DNA of 64,000 bases from Ruegeria arenilitoris (lineage in GTDB: Bacteria > Pseudomonadota > Alphaproteobacteria > Rhodobacterales > Rhodobacteraceae): NCBI RefSeq assembly GCF_013035425.1, contig NZ_WQHX01000002.1, positions 62,001-126,000 of the forward strand, written 5' to 3'. Both the position numbers and the translations under genes were made by a program. Shown piece by piece: positions 53,534 through 63,544 of this stretch. The notes beneath the pieces are model-generated. The model ran no database searches. It saw nothing but the letters and a program-made list of their open reading frames with translations, and was not told the DNA's origin. Position 1 is the first letter of the stretch. Each line of letters opens with the position of its first letter.

Positions 53534-55417
53534 ATGAACGAATTCCTCTACCAGGCTTCGATCTATCTTGCAGCGGCCGTGATTGCGGTGCCCCTTTCAG
53601 CTCGGCTGGGGTTGGGATCGGTGTTGGGCTATTTGGCAGCCGGAATTGCGATTGGACCCATTCTCGGTTTAGTTGGGGCCGAAACGGAGAACCTGCAGCA
53701 TGTCGCCGAGTTCGGCGTCGTTATGATGCTTTTCCTCATTGGTTTGGAGCTGGAACCTCGCGCTCTTTGGGACATGCGCGACAAATTGCTTGGGCTTGGT
53801 GGGCTTCAAGTCGGTCTTTCGACGATCGCAATCGCTGCAGTTGCGTTTTACGCGGGTCACCCATGGTCGGTTTCGCTGGCAGTTGGACTGACTCTGTCAC
53901 TATCATCTACGGCTATCGTGCTACAAACCCTGTCAGAAAAGGGATTAATGCAAACGAATGGCGGGCGCGCGACATTCTCTGTACTGCTGACGCAAGACAT
54001 CGCGGTGATCCCAATTCTTGCGTTTCTCCCTCTATTAGCGTTACCGGCAATTGCGCACATAAATAATGACGGATCAATTGACCGGGGCGGCGATGCGGCC
54101 CACGGGGCGGATGCGCACCACGCACTTTCGCTGGTAGACGGCCTGCCGGGTTGGGCAGTCACTTTGGTCACGATCGCGGCAATCGCCTTTGTCGTGCTCG
54201 CCGGAGTTTACTTAACTCGTCCGCTTTTCCGCTTTATCCACACTACCCGTTTGCGCGAAATGTATACAGCGCTTGCCCTTATGATTGTTGTCGGAATTTC
54301 TTTCCTGATGACTCTGGTCGGGCTATCCCCTGCGCTTGGAGCATTTCTGGCTGGTGTTGTTCTTGCTAGCTCCGAATTTCGGCACGAGATGGAGAGCGAC
54401 CTTGAACCATTCAAGGGTCTTTTTCTTGGTTTATTTTTTATCACGGTCGGCGCGGGAATCGATTTGGGTTATTTCTTTAACGATCCGTTCGACCTGATTG
54501 GACTGGCGTTGTTGGTGATCCTTGCAAAAGGGATAATCTTGTTTGTCGTGGGCAAGGCCTTCAAACTGCGCGGGCGGGACCACTGGCTGTTCACGCTGGG
54601 TCTTGCTCAGGCAGGCGAATTTGGTTTTGTCCTGCTCGCATTTTCGACTCAGCAGAATGTGATCCCGCCAAATTTGTCGCAAAAGCTGCTTATGATCATC
54701 GCGCTGACAATGCTGATTACACCGCTTTTGTTCATTCTTTATGACCAGATTACACGCTATACGACCGACGGCAGCCCCAAGGTGGAGCCTGACGAAATCG
54801 ACGAAAAAGGTCCGGTGATTATTGCAGGCATCGGCCGTTTTGGCCAAATCGTTAACCGGCTTGTGCAAGCTAGCGGGTTCAAGACCGTTGTATTGGATCA
54901 CGATATCGAAACTATTCAGCTCATGCGACGCTTTGGCGTTAAAGGCTTTTTAGGTGACCCCACTCGCCCCGAGCTATTGCGGGCTGCCGGAATCGAAAAG
55001 GCATCCGTACTGGTTGCCGCAATGGATGACCGCAAGCAAGTCACACGTCTCGTCGGGTATGCGCGGCGCCAGCGCCCCGATCTGCACATAATAGCCCGGG
55101 CTCGCGACCGCACACATGTCTATGAATTGTACCAGGCCGGCGCGAATGACATCGTTCGTGAGATGTTTGATGGTTCACTCCGCGCGGGTCGCTACGTGTT
55201 GGAAAATGTAGGCCTCAGCGAATACGAGGCGGCCCAAGCAGAACAGACGTTTTACCACCACGACCGCACTTCGGTACGCGAACTGGCTGAACTTTGGATA
55301 CCCGGGATGCCAACAGCTGATAACAAAAAATATATTGACCGGGCCCAAGAGCTTGAAAAAGACCTTGAAACCGCGCTGTTGGAATTAGCTGAAGAACATA
55401 CTAGAGAGTCTGCCTGA
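53534..55417 (+). CDS. CPA2 monovalent cation:proton antiporter (KefB-like)
   Basis: 627 residues. Twelve membrane helices (to about residue 410) contain GLELEPRALWDMRDKLLGLGG and AEFGVVMMLFLIG, typical of CPA2. The cytoplasmic TrkA-N/RCK domain (about 425-540) has the dinucleotide motif IAGIGRFGQIVNRL. Probably K+/H+ exchange. An AAAGGAA site precedes the ATG, 19 bases after the lrp-like stop. A Glu-rich tail ends the protein. A His-rich loop (about 185-200) lies between helices. Confidence 0.92.
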   Translation: MNEFLYQASIYLAAAVIAVPLSARLGLGSVLGYLAAGIAIGPILGLVGAETENLQHVAEFGVVMMLFLIGLELEPRALWDMRDKLLGLGGLQVGLSTIAIAAVAFYAGHPWSVSLAVGLTLSLSSTAIVLQTLSEKGLMQTNGGRATFSVLLTQDIAVIPILAFLPLLALPAIAHINNDGSIDRGGDAAHGADAHHALSLVDGLPGWAVTLVTIAAIAFVVLAGVYLTRPLFRFIHTTRLREMYTALALMIVVGISFLMTLVGLSPALGAFLAGVVLASSEFRHEMESDLEPFKGLFLGLFFITVGAGIDLGYFFNDPFDLIGLALLVILAKGIILFVVGKAFKLRGRDHWLFTLGLAQAGEFGFVLLAFSTQQNVIPPNLSQKLLMIIALTMLITPLLFILYDQITRYTTDGSPKVEPDEIDEKGPVIIAGIGRFGQIVNRLVQASGFKTVVLDHDIETIQLMRRFGVKGFLGDPTRPELLRAAGIEKASVLVAAMDDRKQVTRLVGYARRQRPDLHIIARARDRTHVYELYQAGANDIVREMFDGSLRAGRYVLENVGLSEYEAAQAEQTFYHHDRTSVRELAELWIPGMPTADNKKYIDRAQELEKDLETALLELAEEHTRESA

Positions 55418-55440
55418 CCCAAGCGACGAGGCGTGGGTCA
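55415..55440. terminator. Hairpin between convergent antiporter and cobT genes
   Basis: TGACCCA/TGGGTCA, 7-bp stem, 12-base loop, overlapping the end of the antiporter stop. No T-tract on either side. Weak bidirectional candidate. Confidence 0.35.
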
Positions 55441-55450
55441 AACCAGAATA

Positions 55451-56464
55451 TCAGCCGTCTGATACGCCTGCCTCGGCAAAAGTTGCCATTCCCGAGTGAC
55501 AGGCAACGGCACATTTCAGAATATTGATTGCCAGCGCACCGCCCGAACCCTCACCTAGCCTCAGACCAAGGCTCAATAATGGGTCCTTTCCAAGTCTTTC
55601 AAGTAACTTTTTGTGCGCACCTTCTGCACTCTGATGACCGGCGACAGTATGATCCAAAGCCGAAGGAGAAATCTGAGCAAGACAGGCCGCGGCCGCGGTA
55701 CAGATAAACCCATCTAGGGCCACCGGAATTCGCAAAACACGCGCCGCAGCTATCGCCCCTGCCATAGCAGCGATCTCTCGCCCTCCGAGACACCGAAGGA
55801 TATCCAGCCCATCTACAGCCATGTTGTGCAGAGCCACGCCCTCAGCTACGACCCGGGTTTTGTTAGCAAGTCCCGCATCGTCGACCCCAGTACCTCGCCC
55901 AGTCCAGTCCGCTGCTTCACCGCCATAAAGCGCGTGCGCGATGGCAGCTGCTGGCGTCGTATTTCCAATCCCCATTTCGCCAACGACCAGTAGGTCGGAC
56001 TGCGGATCGACCGCTTCCCAACCTGTGCGCAATGCCGCTAACAATTCGTCCTCGCTCATTGCCGGACCCCGTGTGAAATCTTTGGTCGGTCGATCCAGTT
56101 CCAGTGCGTGAACGTCCATCTTGGCACCTGCTGCTTTGGCCAACTGATTGATTGCGGCGCCACCGTGCTCGAAGTTCATGACCATCTGAACGGTCACTTC
56201 AGGTGGAAATGCTGAAACACCCTGTGCCGTTACCCCGTGATTACCGGCAAAGACGATAACCTGAGGCGAAGAAATTTGTGGCGCGGCATCACCTCGCCAA
56301 CTGGCGTACCAGATTGCTAAATCCTCTAGCCGCCCCAATGCTCCGGGTGGTTTGGTCAATTGCCCGTTTCGGTCTTGTGCGGCTTTGCTCGCGTCAGTAT
56401 CCGCTCCGGGTGCACGGACCAGAGTATCGCGCAAGCTGTTCAGGTTGTTGAGTTCAGGCAGCAT
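55451..56464 (-). CDS. cobT: Nicotinate-nucleotide-dimethylbenzimidazole phosphoribosyltransferase
   Basis: 337 residues. Makes alpha-ribazole phosphate for the lower ligand of cobalamin. Landmarks: [52 protein letters not shown] and the catalytic Glu in [11 protein letters not shown]. Divergent from cobS across 79 bases; no cobalamin riboswitch fits in that gap. Confidence 0.95.
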   Translation of the reverse strand: MLPELNNLNSLRDTLVRAPGADTDASKAAQDRNGQLTKPPGALGRLEDLAIWYASWRGDAAPQISSPQVIVFAGNHGVTAQGVSAFPPEVTVQMVMNFEHGGAAINQLAKAAGAKMDVHALELDRPTKDFTRGPAMSEDELLAALRTGWEAVDPQSDLLVVGEMGIGNTTPAAAIAHALYGGEAADWTGRGTGVDDAGLANKTRVVAEGVALHNMAVDGLDILRCLGGREIAAMAGAIAAARVLRIPVALDGFICTAAAACLAQISPSALDHTVAGHQSAEGAHKKLLERLGKDPLLSLGLRLGEGSGGALAINILKCAVACHSGMATFAEAGVSDG

Positions 56465-56543
56465 TCAAAGCCTCGTTGCATCAGAGTCGTCATGCGTGTT
56501 TAACCAATGCTGGCAAAGCAACAAGACCCGGAAAGGCCCGGCA

Positions 56544-57308
56544 GTGCACAAAAACGACACCTCTGCAATTTCTGCGTGGGATATTGCTCTGACTTTGGTC
56601 CTATTAACGCGCTTGCCTGTCCCAAAATTGCAGGATCAACTTTTTGCTAGGCAAGCCAAGGCTGTATGGGCGTTTCCGCTGGTGGGGCTGATAGTGGGAA
56701 CGTTGGCCTGCGCAGTGGGATGGGTCGCTTTGCAGATTGGCCTGTCACCGTTGATAAGTGCCACGCTCTGTGTCACGGCAATGATCACCGTCACCGGCGC
56801 GATGCATGAAGATGGGTTAGCCGATACGATCGACGGGCTTTGGGGTGGCTACACGGTCGATCGGCGCCTCGAAATCATGAAGGACAGTCACATTGGCACC
56901 TACGGGGTCCTAGGTCTGATTTTTTCGCAGCTTTTGAGGGTTCTCGCGATTGGGATTTTGCTAGAAGCGGATTGGTTGAGTGGTGTGCTGGTCGCAAGCC
57001 TGTTCTCTAGGGCTATGATGCCTTGTGTGATGAGAATTCTGCCAAATGCCCGTAAAACGGGCCTCAGCCGATCTGTCGGCAGCCCTCCATCTTCCAGCGT
57101 TTTGATTGGTCTCGGGATTGCCCTGACGTTTTCCCTACTCACTTTGGGAAGCAGTGCAACTATTCCAATGCTTTGTGCGGTTGGAACGTCAGCAGTCGTG
57201 GCCGCTACTGCCAAGGCACGTATCAAAGGTCAAACTGGGGACATTTTGGGCGCGGTTCAATCTGTGTCCGAAATCGCCATATTGTTAGCGCTGGCCGCGA
57301 TGATCTAG
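56544..57308 (+). CDS. cobS: Adenosylcobinamide-GDP ribazoletransferase
   Basis: 254 residues with about six membrane helices. Joins alpha-ribazole to adenosylcobinamide-GDP. MHEDGLADTIDGLWGG and RLEIMKDSHIGTYGVLGL are the CobS hallmarks. GTG start at 56544 behind GGAAAGG; longer upstream frames overlap cobT. Its stop overlaps the end of the channel gene by 4 bases. Confidence 0.94.
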   Translation: MHKNDTSAISAWDIALTLVLLTRLPVPKLQDQLFARQAKAVWAFPLVGLIVGTLACAVGWVALQIGLSPLISATLCVTAMITVTGAMHEDGLADTIDGLWGGYTVDRRLEIMKDSHIGTYGVLGLIFSQLLRVLAIGILLEADWLSGVLVASLFSRAMMPCVMRILPNARKTGLSRSVGSPPSSSVLIGLGIALTFSLLTLGSSATIPMLCAVGTSAVVAATAKARIKGQTGDILGAVQSVSEIAILLALAAMI

Positions 57309-58066
57309 GCCGCGCCACCCGTTTTAATCCGAACGGTTTCACCGCAGTGCTTGCAGTGAACGGCGTCTGGGTCATGCCGGTACAGGCCGCAGCTGGGGCA
57401 CTTATGCCGCACCTTCTGCGGCATGAAAATTGCTTGCGCCAGCCTCACGAACAAGGCCACACCGACCACCATTATGAAAACGGAAAACAGCTTACCTGCG
57501 GGGGTCGATAGCGTGACGTCTCCAAACCCCGTGGTCGTCAGGGTCGCCATCGTAAAATACAGCGCATCGATATACGGCGTTTGACTTGTATCAGGGATAA
57601 AAAAGACGAGCACAGCGGTTGAGGTCGCAAAGACAAAGACCATAAGGTTGACAGCCGCAATAACTGCATCCTCGTGCGTGCGGAAAAAAGTGCTATCCCG
57701 ACGCAAGTCTCGCAAAAGCTGGTAAGAGTGAATCAAGCGAAGGGCGCGAAGAATACGCAAAAATGCGAGGTTTCCGGTTAGGAACGGATCCAGCATCAGC
57801 GAAACAATTACAATCAAATCCGCCAACGTGTAGATTTTTGTCATGAGCTTCCAGCGGTCTTTGGCTATCCAAAGACGGGCAAGGAAATCCAGAAGAATGA
57901 CGATACCAATAATCCGGCTTGCAGTGGTCAAACCAGGGCCATGTGGAACATCTGCAGTCGATACAAAAAAGACGATCGAGGCTAAATCAAAAACGATCAG
58001 GAAATAACGAAACCAGACGGAAACCGGTCCTCTTCCGATATACAGCGCTTTGATCGTCTTTTTCAT
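57305..58066 (-). CDS. Voltage-gated-type K+ channel with C-terminal zinc ribbon
   Basis: 253 residues. Six membrane helices; the S4-like segment FLRILRALRLIHSYQLLRDLR carries regular Arg residues. The pore filter is TLTTTGFGDVTL, so potassium selectivity is likely. The C-terminus ends in two CxxC pairs (CPSCGLY ... CKHCGET), a zinc ribbon-like knob. ATG at 58066 is favoured because an upstream frame to 58138 runs into the carD terminator. Confidence 0.87.
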   Translation of the reverse strand: MKKTIKALYIGRGPVSVWFRYFLIVFDLASIVFFVSTADVPHGPGLTTASRIIGIVILLDFLARLWIAKDRWKLMTKIYTLADLIVIVSLMLDPFLTGNLAFLRILRALRLIHSYQLLRDLRRDSTFFRTHEDAVIAAVNLMVFVFATSTAVLVFFIPDTSQTPYIDALYFTMATLTTTGFGDVTLSTPAGKLFSVFIMVVGVALFVRLAQAIFMPQKVRHKCPSCGLYRHDPDAVHCKHCGETVRIKTGGAA

Positions 58067-58132
58067 TCGGTCCAAAATCCCGTCTCTTTGACGAAAAACT
58101 AACCATAAAGCGTTGACAGACCAAGCGACTGA

Positions 58133-58164
58133 AAACAAAAAAGCCGCCCTTAAACAGGACGGCT
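58133..58164 (-). terminator. Rho-independent terminator of carD
   Basis: Read on the minus strand: AGCCGTCCT, loop GTTTA, AGGGCGGCT, then TTTTTTGTTTTC. It lies 20 bases after the carD stop and ends before the channel start. Confidence 0.9.
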
Positions 58165-58183
58165 ATTTTCTAAGTGGTTTGAA

Positions 58184-58693
58184 TCAGGCCGCGCGGGACA
58201 TAAGAACTTCGTCTACTTGCTTGGCCGCCGACATCTCATCCGCGCCAGATACCGCCGCGACTTCACGTGTTAGCCGCTCTAATGCAGCTTCATATAGCTG
58301 ACGTTCAGAATAACTTTGCTCACGCTGATCATCGGTGCGATGTAGGTCACGAACCACCTCGGCTATCGAGATCAGGTCGCCCGAATTGATCTTTTGTTCG
58401 TATTCCTGAGCCCGGCGTGACCACATGGCCCTTTTAACCTTGGCTTTGCCTTTCAAAGTTTTCATTGCCTGACTAATCACATCCGGCGAGCTGAGCGAAC
58501 GAAGACCCGACTCTGTCACTTTGTTTGTCGGCACACGAAGCGTCATCTTATCTTTCTCAAAAGAGATAACAAACAACTCGAGCGTGAAGCCGGCGACATC
58601 TTGTTCTTCGATCGAAATGATCTGACCCACGCCATGGGCGGGGTAGACAACATAGTCATTCGGACGGAACTCAAGTTTTTTTGACTTAGACAT
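58184..58693 (-). CDS. carD: CarD-family transcriptional regulator
   Basis: 169 residues. The N-terminal RNA polymerase-interacting Tudor-like domain starts FRPNDYVVYPAHGVGQI. The C-terminal helical DNA-binding part contains AMWSRRAQEYEQKINSGDL, with the Trp that stabilises open promoter complexes. In Alphaproteobacteria (Rhodobacter/Caulobacter) CarD supports rRNA and general transcription. Start at 58693; longer frame discarded. Promoter is in the 281-base gap to fdxA, in which I see no other element. Confidence 0.95.
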   Translation of the reverse strand: MSKSKKLEFRPNDYVVYPAHGVGQIISIEEQDVAGFTLELFVISFEKDKMTLRVPTNKVTESGLRSLSSPDVISQAMKTLKGKAKVKRAMWSRRAQEYEQKINSGDLISIAEVVRDLHRTDDQREQSYSERQLYEAALERLTREVAAVSGADEMSAAKQVDEVLMSRAA

Positions 58694-58974
58694 GCGCGTT
58701 TTTCCTTGTTTGCGATCGGGACACAAACCAAAAAAATAGCCACAGTCGGGGCGCGATTAGGCCCCGGCAAACGGCTATTGTTTCACTGATTCAGAACTCC
58801 AAAGCGAGCATACTTTCGGAGCACATCCCAATCTCTGTCATCATTTGATCAGATTATATCACAAAAATGCGACACCCAAAAGACCAATAGCCAGCGGCGC
58901 CGATTTTTCGCTTATAAAGCAGATTGGTAACTTGGCTTTAGGTTAAACTTCGCTGCCGCATACTGGCGAATCAG

Positions 58975-59313
58975 TCAGCCGCCTTCACCCGGTGCTTCGG
59001 AGAAATATTTCTCTATCTTACCCTCTTCGCCGTCGCGCTCTTCCGCATCGGGCAACGGGTCTTTCTTTGTTACGATGACCGGCCATTGTTCCGAAAATTT
59101 CCGATTGAACTCGACCCACTGCTCCATCCCCGGCTCAGTGTCAGGGCGGATCGCGTCGGCGGGGCATTCCGGTTCACAGACGCCGCAATCGATGCACTCG
59201 TCCGGGTGAATAACTAATGCGTTCTCGCCTTCGTAAAAACAGTCCACCGGGCAAACCTCGACACAGTCGGTGTATTTACAGGCTATGCAGTTTTCAGTGA
59301 CGACGTATGTCAT
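58975..59313 (-). CDS. fdxA: Seven-iron ferredoxin FdxA
   Basis: 112 residues. The first Cys set [18 protein letters not shown] (with the 3Fe-4S type spacing) and the second [16 protein letters not shown] match FdxA. A cytoplasmic electron carrier. Common next to CarD in this lineage. Begins MTYVVTENC; stop at 58975, ATG at 59313. Confidence 0.96.
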   Translation of the reverse strand: MTYVVTENCIACKYTDCVEVCPVDCFYEGENALVIHPDECIDCGVCEPECPADAIRPDTEPGMEQWVEFNRKFSEQWPVIVTKKDPLPDAEERDGEEGKIEKYFSEAPGEGG

Positions 59314-59386
59314 GGCTGGAATTCCCGTTTGCGGTTTGGGCGACTAGCTAATTCAGTCTGCCGTTGTCTTCAAGATATGATCAACC

Positions 59387-59752
59387 TTACAGACGTCGAG
59401 AAAGATCAATCACCCGCCGTTCCTTCTTGGTTGGACGACCTTTTCCTTCAAACCTCGGATTTTTGAGCTTCTTGTCCTGTTTTTCAGTTAGATCGGAGTA
59501 CAGTGTTTGCGCCTCAGGGGCCGGACCCCGCCTTTCGCCCAGCGCCTCAATACGCACAACACGAACCATACTACTTTGTGAAAATGTCAAAACGTCGCCG
59601 GGTGCAACAGCAAAAGCCGGCTTTACAACCTTATTTCCATTGACCCGAACGTGGCCGCCGCTGACCTGTTTGGCAGCCAAGCTACGAGTTTTGAAAAACC
59701 GTGCTTGCCACAGCCATTTATCAATCCGCAGTTTGGCCACAAGCTCGGCCAT
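59387..59752 (-). CDS. S4-domain RNA-binding protein (Hsp15-like)
   Basis: 121 residues. The S4 domain starts LRIDKWLWQARFFKTRSLA, shown as residues 7-25, followed by VRVNGNKVVKPAF. Hsp15 in E. coli binds stalled 50S subunits; the C-terminal basic RPTKKERRVID tail is typical. It starts 6 bases after the helicase stop and is probably co-transcribed. Confidence 0.92.
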   Translation of the reverse strand: MAELVAKLRIDKWLWQARFFKTRSLAAKQVSGGHVRVNGNKVVKPAFAVAPGDVLTFSQSSMVRVVRIEALGERRGPAPEAQTLYSDLTEKQDKKLKNPRFEGKGRPTKKERRVIDLSRRL

Positions 59753-59758
59753 CGGTAG

Positions 59759-62593
59759 CTAGTTACCGTCTTTCAAACCCATCAGCGCTGCTGCAAAGGG
59801 GTTATCCGGATCAATAGACTTTTCCTTTTTTGGTGGTCGGGAGGAGAAAGTTTTAGCGCCTTGGGGCTTACCACCCTTCTTGCCTTGAGGTTTGCCTCGG
59901 CCTTCCTGCGGTTTGCCGCGCGATTTTCCTTTGCCCTGCCCCTGCCGCTGATCACGGCGAGGAGCACGGTTGTTCGCTTGGCGTTGACGACCCCAAGTGA
60001 ACGTAAAGAAAACTTCGACATCGGGTTCGTCCGTTGCGGGTTCCGTTGCCTGCTTGGTATCTGTCATTTCCGTTGAAGCTTCAGTGCTCTCAATGGTTTC
60101 GGATGGCGTTTCGTCAGGTTCGGCGGCCTCCTGCGAAATTTCTTCCGGCGAGGGAGTTACTGCGTCACTGAGATCCTCAGGCACTTCAGACTCTGGAACC
60201 TCTACCGTTACAGACCTTACCTTTTCACGTTCGCCACGTTCCGCTTTATAGCCCAGCCCCTGCATCAAATCAGCAAACTGTTCCAGAGTCATTCCAGTGA
60301 TCGACAGCATGTCTGGCTTTGCTTCGAACCCACCACGGCTGTCCTCAGAGCGAAGCATATCCGCCAAACGCTCCAGCATGTCGATGCGGATAGAACGATC
60401 CCCTGCATTTCTGTAACCGCACATAGTTGCGTAACCTTCGGGCGCGTCCTTCGCGACCGGAACAGTCACCAGACCTGGTGGCGGTGCTTCTGGGAACTCT
60501 TGCAGCCCGCTAGACAGCGCCCAAAGAACCAGACGCAGGCGTGTTGGCGCAGGTTTTAGCAGCAAAGGCATGAAAATTGTGAACTGCCCAAAGCGGATAC
60601 CGTGCTTGCGTAGCGCCCCCCGCGCGTCTTGATCCAGATCTTTGACTTCTTGTGCGACACCCGCGCGAGGCAAAACGCCCATCGCTTCTACAATGCGAAA
60701 GGCGAAACCTTTGGCTAGGCCGGTCAACTCTTCGTCACGTGACAGGTTCAAAAGCGGTTCGAAAAGCGCCGCTACTTTTCGGTCGATAAAGTGCTGCAAA
60801 CGTCGCTGAACTTTTTGCTGAACATCCGGTCCGGCGGCCTCATCTACAAATACCTCAACGATTGGTTTTAGTGGCTCTGCACCTGCAGCCAATTTGCCAA
60901 CGGCATATTCGCCCCACATCAGGCCGCCCTGATCAGTAAAATCAATCTCGGTATCGGGTGCATTGTAGAAGCGATCAGCACGTAAATGGAATTGCGGCGC
61001 CAGAGCTTGCAAAGAGGCTGATTTCAGTGCTTTCGCCTCGGTTCCTTGAGCGCTTTTGTCCGGAATAAACCGGAAGCCTTCCAAACGACCTACGAATTCG
61101 CCTTCGACGGTCACTTCACCGTTGTCATTTACTTCGGCCAAAAGGGCCTCCTTCTGCTTGAGCCGGCGCAACAAAACAGAAGTGCGCCGGTCCACAAATC
61201 TCTGAGTCAAACGATCATGGAGAGCGTCCGACAGCCTGTCTTCTACAGTGCGCGTTTCCTCGCGCCAATGCGATTCGTCACGCACCCAACCGTTTCGTTG
61301 CGCAACATATGTCCAGGTGCGAATATATGCCAACCTTTTGGATAAAGCATCAATGTCACCATCCGGTTGATCAATACGTCGAACCTGCCGGGCCAGAAAG
61401 TCATCCGGAATACTGCCGCGTTCGTGCAAATGGCTGTAGATAACTTCAAGCAGGCTGGCATGTTCCGCATGGCTGATGCCCCGAAAGTCGGGGATTCGGC
61501 ACACGTCCCACAACAATTTGACTGATGCTCCATCACTTGCCCGGGCCAACACCTCAGTGACCTGCGACAGCGACTTAAGCACATTCAGATCGTCGGCGGG
61601 TCGCGCTTTGGTCAGGTGCTCGCCACTTGGATTGACTTCCAGCGAGTCTATCAGCGAACCGACTGAGCCAAAACGCAAAGCTGCGTTCCGCCAGTTCAAC
61701 TTTTTCATTGGTGTAAAACGGCTGTCCATGATCGCCTGCGCGACACCGTCTTCCAGCGCAGGTGCCTCTCCTGTCACACCAAACGTTCCATCGGACATTC
61801 CACGTCCAGCGCGGCCAGCAATCTGTGCAAGCTCATTCGGGGCCAAAGGTCGCATGCGTTGACCGTCAAATTTGGTCAAAGATGAGAACGCCACATGGTT
61901 CACATCCAGATTCAAGCCCATTCCAATAGCGTCGGTCGCTACCAAGTAATCAACTTCGCCGTTCTGATAGAGTTCAACCTGTGCGTTTCGCGTACGGGGG
62001 CTGAGCGCACCCATAACAACAGCAGCTCCGCCCTTTTGGCGACGCAACAATTCCGCGATGGCATAGACGTTTTCCACTGAGAACCCGACAATCGCGCTGC
62101 GCGGAGGTAACCGACTGATTTTCTTTGACCCGGAATAGACAAGTTGCGACATCCGCTCGCGCCGAACAAATTGCGCCTCTGGCACCAATGACGCTATTGG
62201 GCCGCGCATCGTGTCAGACCCTAGGAAAAGCGTCTCGTTGGTACCCCGAGACCTCAGAAGGCGGTCGGTAAAAACATGACCGCGTTCCGGGTCAGCGCAA
62301 AGCTGAATTTCGTCGATTGCTACAAAATCCGCACCCATCCCCTCCGGCATAGCTTCAACAGTGCAGACCCAATATTGCGCACGCGGTGGTACAATACGTT
62401 CTTCTCCGGTGACCAAGGCGACGACAGAGGGACCGCGAACGGCGACAATCTTATCGTAAATTTCGCGTGCAAGCAGACGCAAAGGCAGACCAATCACACC
62501 GGTCCGGTGCCCCAGCATACGTTCGATCGCATAATGAGTTTTGCCTGTGTTCGTCGGGCCAAGAACTGCCACGATTCGGGATGACCCGCTCAC
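59759..62593 (-). CDS. SUV3-like DExH RNA helicase with acidic and basic C-terminal tail
   Basis: 944 residues. Walker A GPTNTGKT at 12-19, DExH-type box as DEIQ near 94, and motif VI QIAGRAGRGMSDGTFGVTGE near 258-277: the helicase core of the SUV3/MgpS-like group. A long middle region follows, with an acidic Glu/Thr-rich stretch (about 800-870) and a basic Arg/Gln/Gly/Lys tail (about 880-930). RNA remodelling or degradosome work is likely. Followed by the S4-protein gene. Confidence 0.9.
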   Translation of the reverse strand: MSGSSRIVAVLGPTNTGKTHYAIERMLGHRTGVIGLPLRLLAREIYDKIVAVRGPSVVALVTGEERIVPPRAQYWVCTVEAMPEGMGADFVAIDEIQLCADPERGHVFTDRLLRSRGTNETLFLGSDTMRGPIASLVPEAQFVRRERMSQLVYSGSKKISRLPPRSAIVGFSVENVYAIAELLRRQKGGAAVVMGALSPRTRNAQVELYQNGEVDYLVATDAIGMGLNLDVNHVAFSSLTKFDGQRMRPLAPNELAQIAGRAGRGMSDGTFGVTGEAPALEDGVAQAIMDSRFTPMKKLNWRNAALRFGSVGSLIDSLEVNPSGEHLTKARPADDLNVLKSLSQVTEVLARASDGASVKLLWDVCRIPDFRGISHAEHASLLEVIYSHLHERGSIPDDFLARQVRRIDQPDGDIDALSKRLAYIRTWTYVAQRNGWVRDESHWREETRTVEDRLSDALHDRLTQRFVDRRTSVLLRRLKQKEALLAEVNDNGEVTVEGEFVGRLEGFRFIPDKSAQGTEAKALKSASLQALAPQFHLRADRFYNAPDTEIDFTDQGGLMWGEYAVGKLAAGAEPLKPIVEVFVDEAAGPDVQQKVQRRLQHFIDRKVAALFEPLLNLSRDEELTGLAKGFAFRIVEAMGVLPRAGVAQEVKDLDQDARGALRKHGIRFGQFTIFMPLLLKPAPTRLRLVLWALSSGLQEFPEAPPPGLVTVPVAKDAPEGYATMCGYRNAGDRSIRIDMLERLADMLRSEDSRGGFEAKPDMLSITGMTLEQFADLMQGLGYKAERGEREKVRSVTVEVPESEVPEDLSDAVTPSPEEISQEAAEPDETPSETIESTEASTEMTDTKQATEPATDEPDVEVFFTFTWGRQRQANNRAPRRDQRQGQGKGKSRGKPQEGRGKPQGKKGGKPQGAKTFSSRPPKKEKSIDPDNPFAAALMGLKDGN

Positions 62594-62614
62594 CTTTGCC
62601 CCCTGCCCCGGACC

Positions 62615-63184
62615 TTAAAGTGCCTTGCCGTCAATCAGTGGCTTCAGCCGATTCACGGCACTGGTTACTTCTTCGTGATGGGGATGTATAGCCAACGCGC
62701 GTAAATATACTTCGTAGGCCTGTTCCGGCTGTTCGAGAACCTCGAATATCAGACCTAGACCATAGATCGCGTCGTAATTATTGGGATTCAGTGTAAGCGC
62801 GTATTCCAGATCGGCGGCGGCCATACCGAAGCGTTCAATGCCAAAATGCGCGGACGCTCTGACATGCCAACCCTCCGCAAATTCGGGTGCGTGATCCGTA
62901 AGAGCCGTCAGGTGCTCTAATGCGGCTTCAACGTCACCATCATCCAGTGCCTCGCGGCCGCGTTCCAGCAACAGATCGGCCGAGGCCGACCCGGATTGAG
63001 ACCAAAGAGCCTGTAATTGTCGATCCAGCCCGACCGCCTGCTCCGGAGTGGCCTGCGCTAACTGCGCAAGCAACGCCGATTCATCGCGCAGATCAGCTTG
63101 CTGGGCCAAAGACATGGTGGAATACGTGACTATCGCAGCAATTGCCGCAACGATACCTTTGAGATTGGTGATTGCAATGCCCAT
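62615..63184 (-). CDS. Exported tetratricopeptide-repeat protein
   Basis: 189 residues. ATG at 63184 gives a signal/anchor helix (MGIAITNLKGIVAAIAAIVTYS) then TPR-like repeats (about 80-175), e.g. ALEHLTALTDHAPEFAEGWHVRA and AYEVYLRALAIHPHHEE. Periplasmic scaffold; partner unknown. Divergent from the SCP2 gene over 69 bases. 21 bases from the helicase start. Confidence 0.85.
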   Translation of the reverse strand: MGIAITNLKGIVAAIAAIVTYSTMSLAQQADLRDESALLAQLAQATPEQAVGLDRQLQALWSQSGSASADLLLERGREALDDGDVEAALEHLTALTDHAPEFAEGWHVRASAHFGIERFGMAAADLEYALTLNPNNYDAIYGLGLIFEVLEQPEQAYEVYLRALAIHPHHEEVTSAVNRLKPLIDGKAL

Positions 63185-63253
63185 AACAATGGTCAGTGTA
63201 GCGTTGCCGTCGGGGATGTCCATTCACGGCGCACAAACAAAATGAGGAACACC

Positions 63254-63544
63254 ATGAGCGACACTTTGGAAAAAGCCGCAGCAGCATTGAATGAGAAGCT
63301 GTCAGGCGGTGAATTTGACGCTTCCGCTAAATTTGCTATCGCCGACTTGGGCGCTATTATTTTGGATGCAGACGGCGCACGGGTCAGCGATGAAGACGCT
63401 GATGTGACCCTTAGTGCAGATGCAGATACCTTCGAGCAAATCCTCAGTGGTGAGATGAATCCCACTGGAGCATTTATGTCAGGCAAGCTGAGCGTGGACG
63501 GAGACATGGGAATTGCTATGAAACTTGCGTCGGTGTTAGCTTGA
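63254..63544 (+). CDS. SCP2 sterol-carrier-like lipid-binding protein
   Basis: 96 residues matching the SCP2 fold: ILSGEMNPTGAFMSGKLSVDGDMGIAMKLASVL is the C-terminal hallmark, split here at residues 64-96. It probably binds acyl chains or another lipid in the cytoplasm. ATG at 63254 (an ATG 12 bases earlier is possible). The TGA overlaps the next ATG (TGATGA). Confidence 0.92.
   Translation: MSDTLEKAAAALNEKLSGGEFDASAKFAIADLGAIILDADGARVSDEDADVTLSADADTFEQILSGEMNPTGAFMSGKLSVDGDMGIAMKLASVLA

Noticed and set aside
56465..56543. Cobalamin riboswitch between cobT and cobS
   Set aside because: A 79-base gap is too short for the element and holds no B12-box-like sequence.
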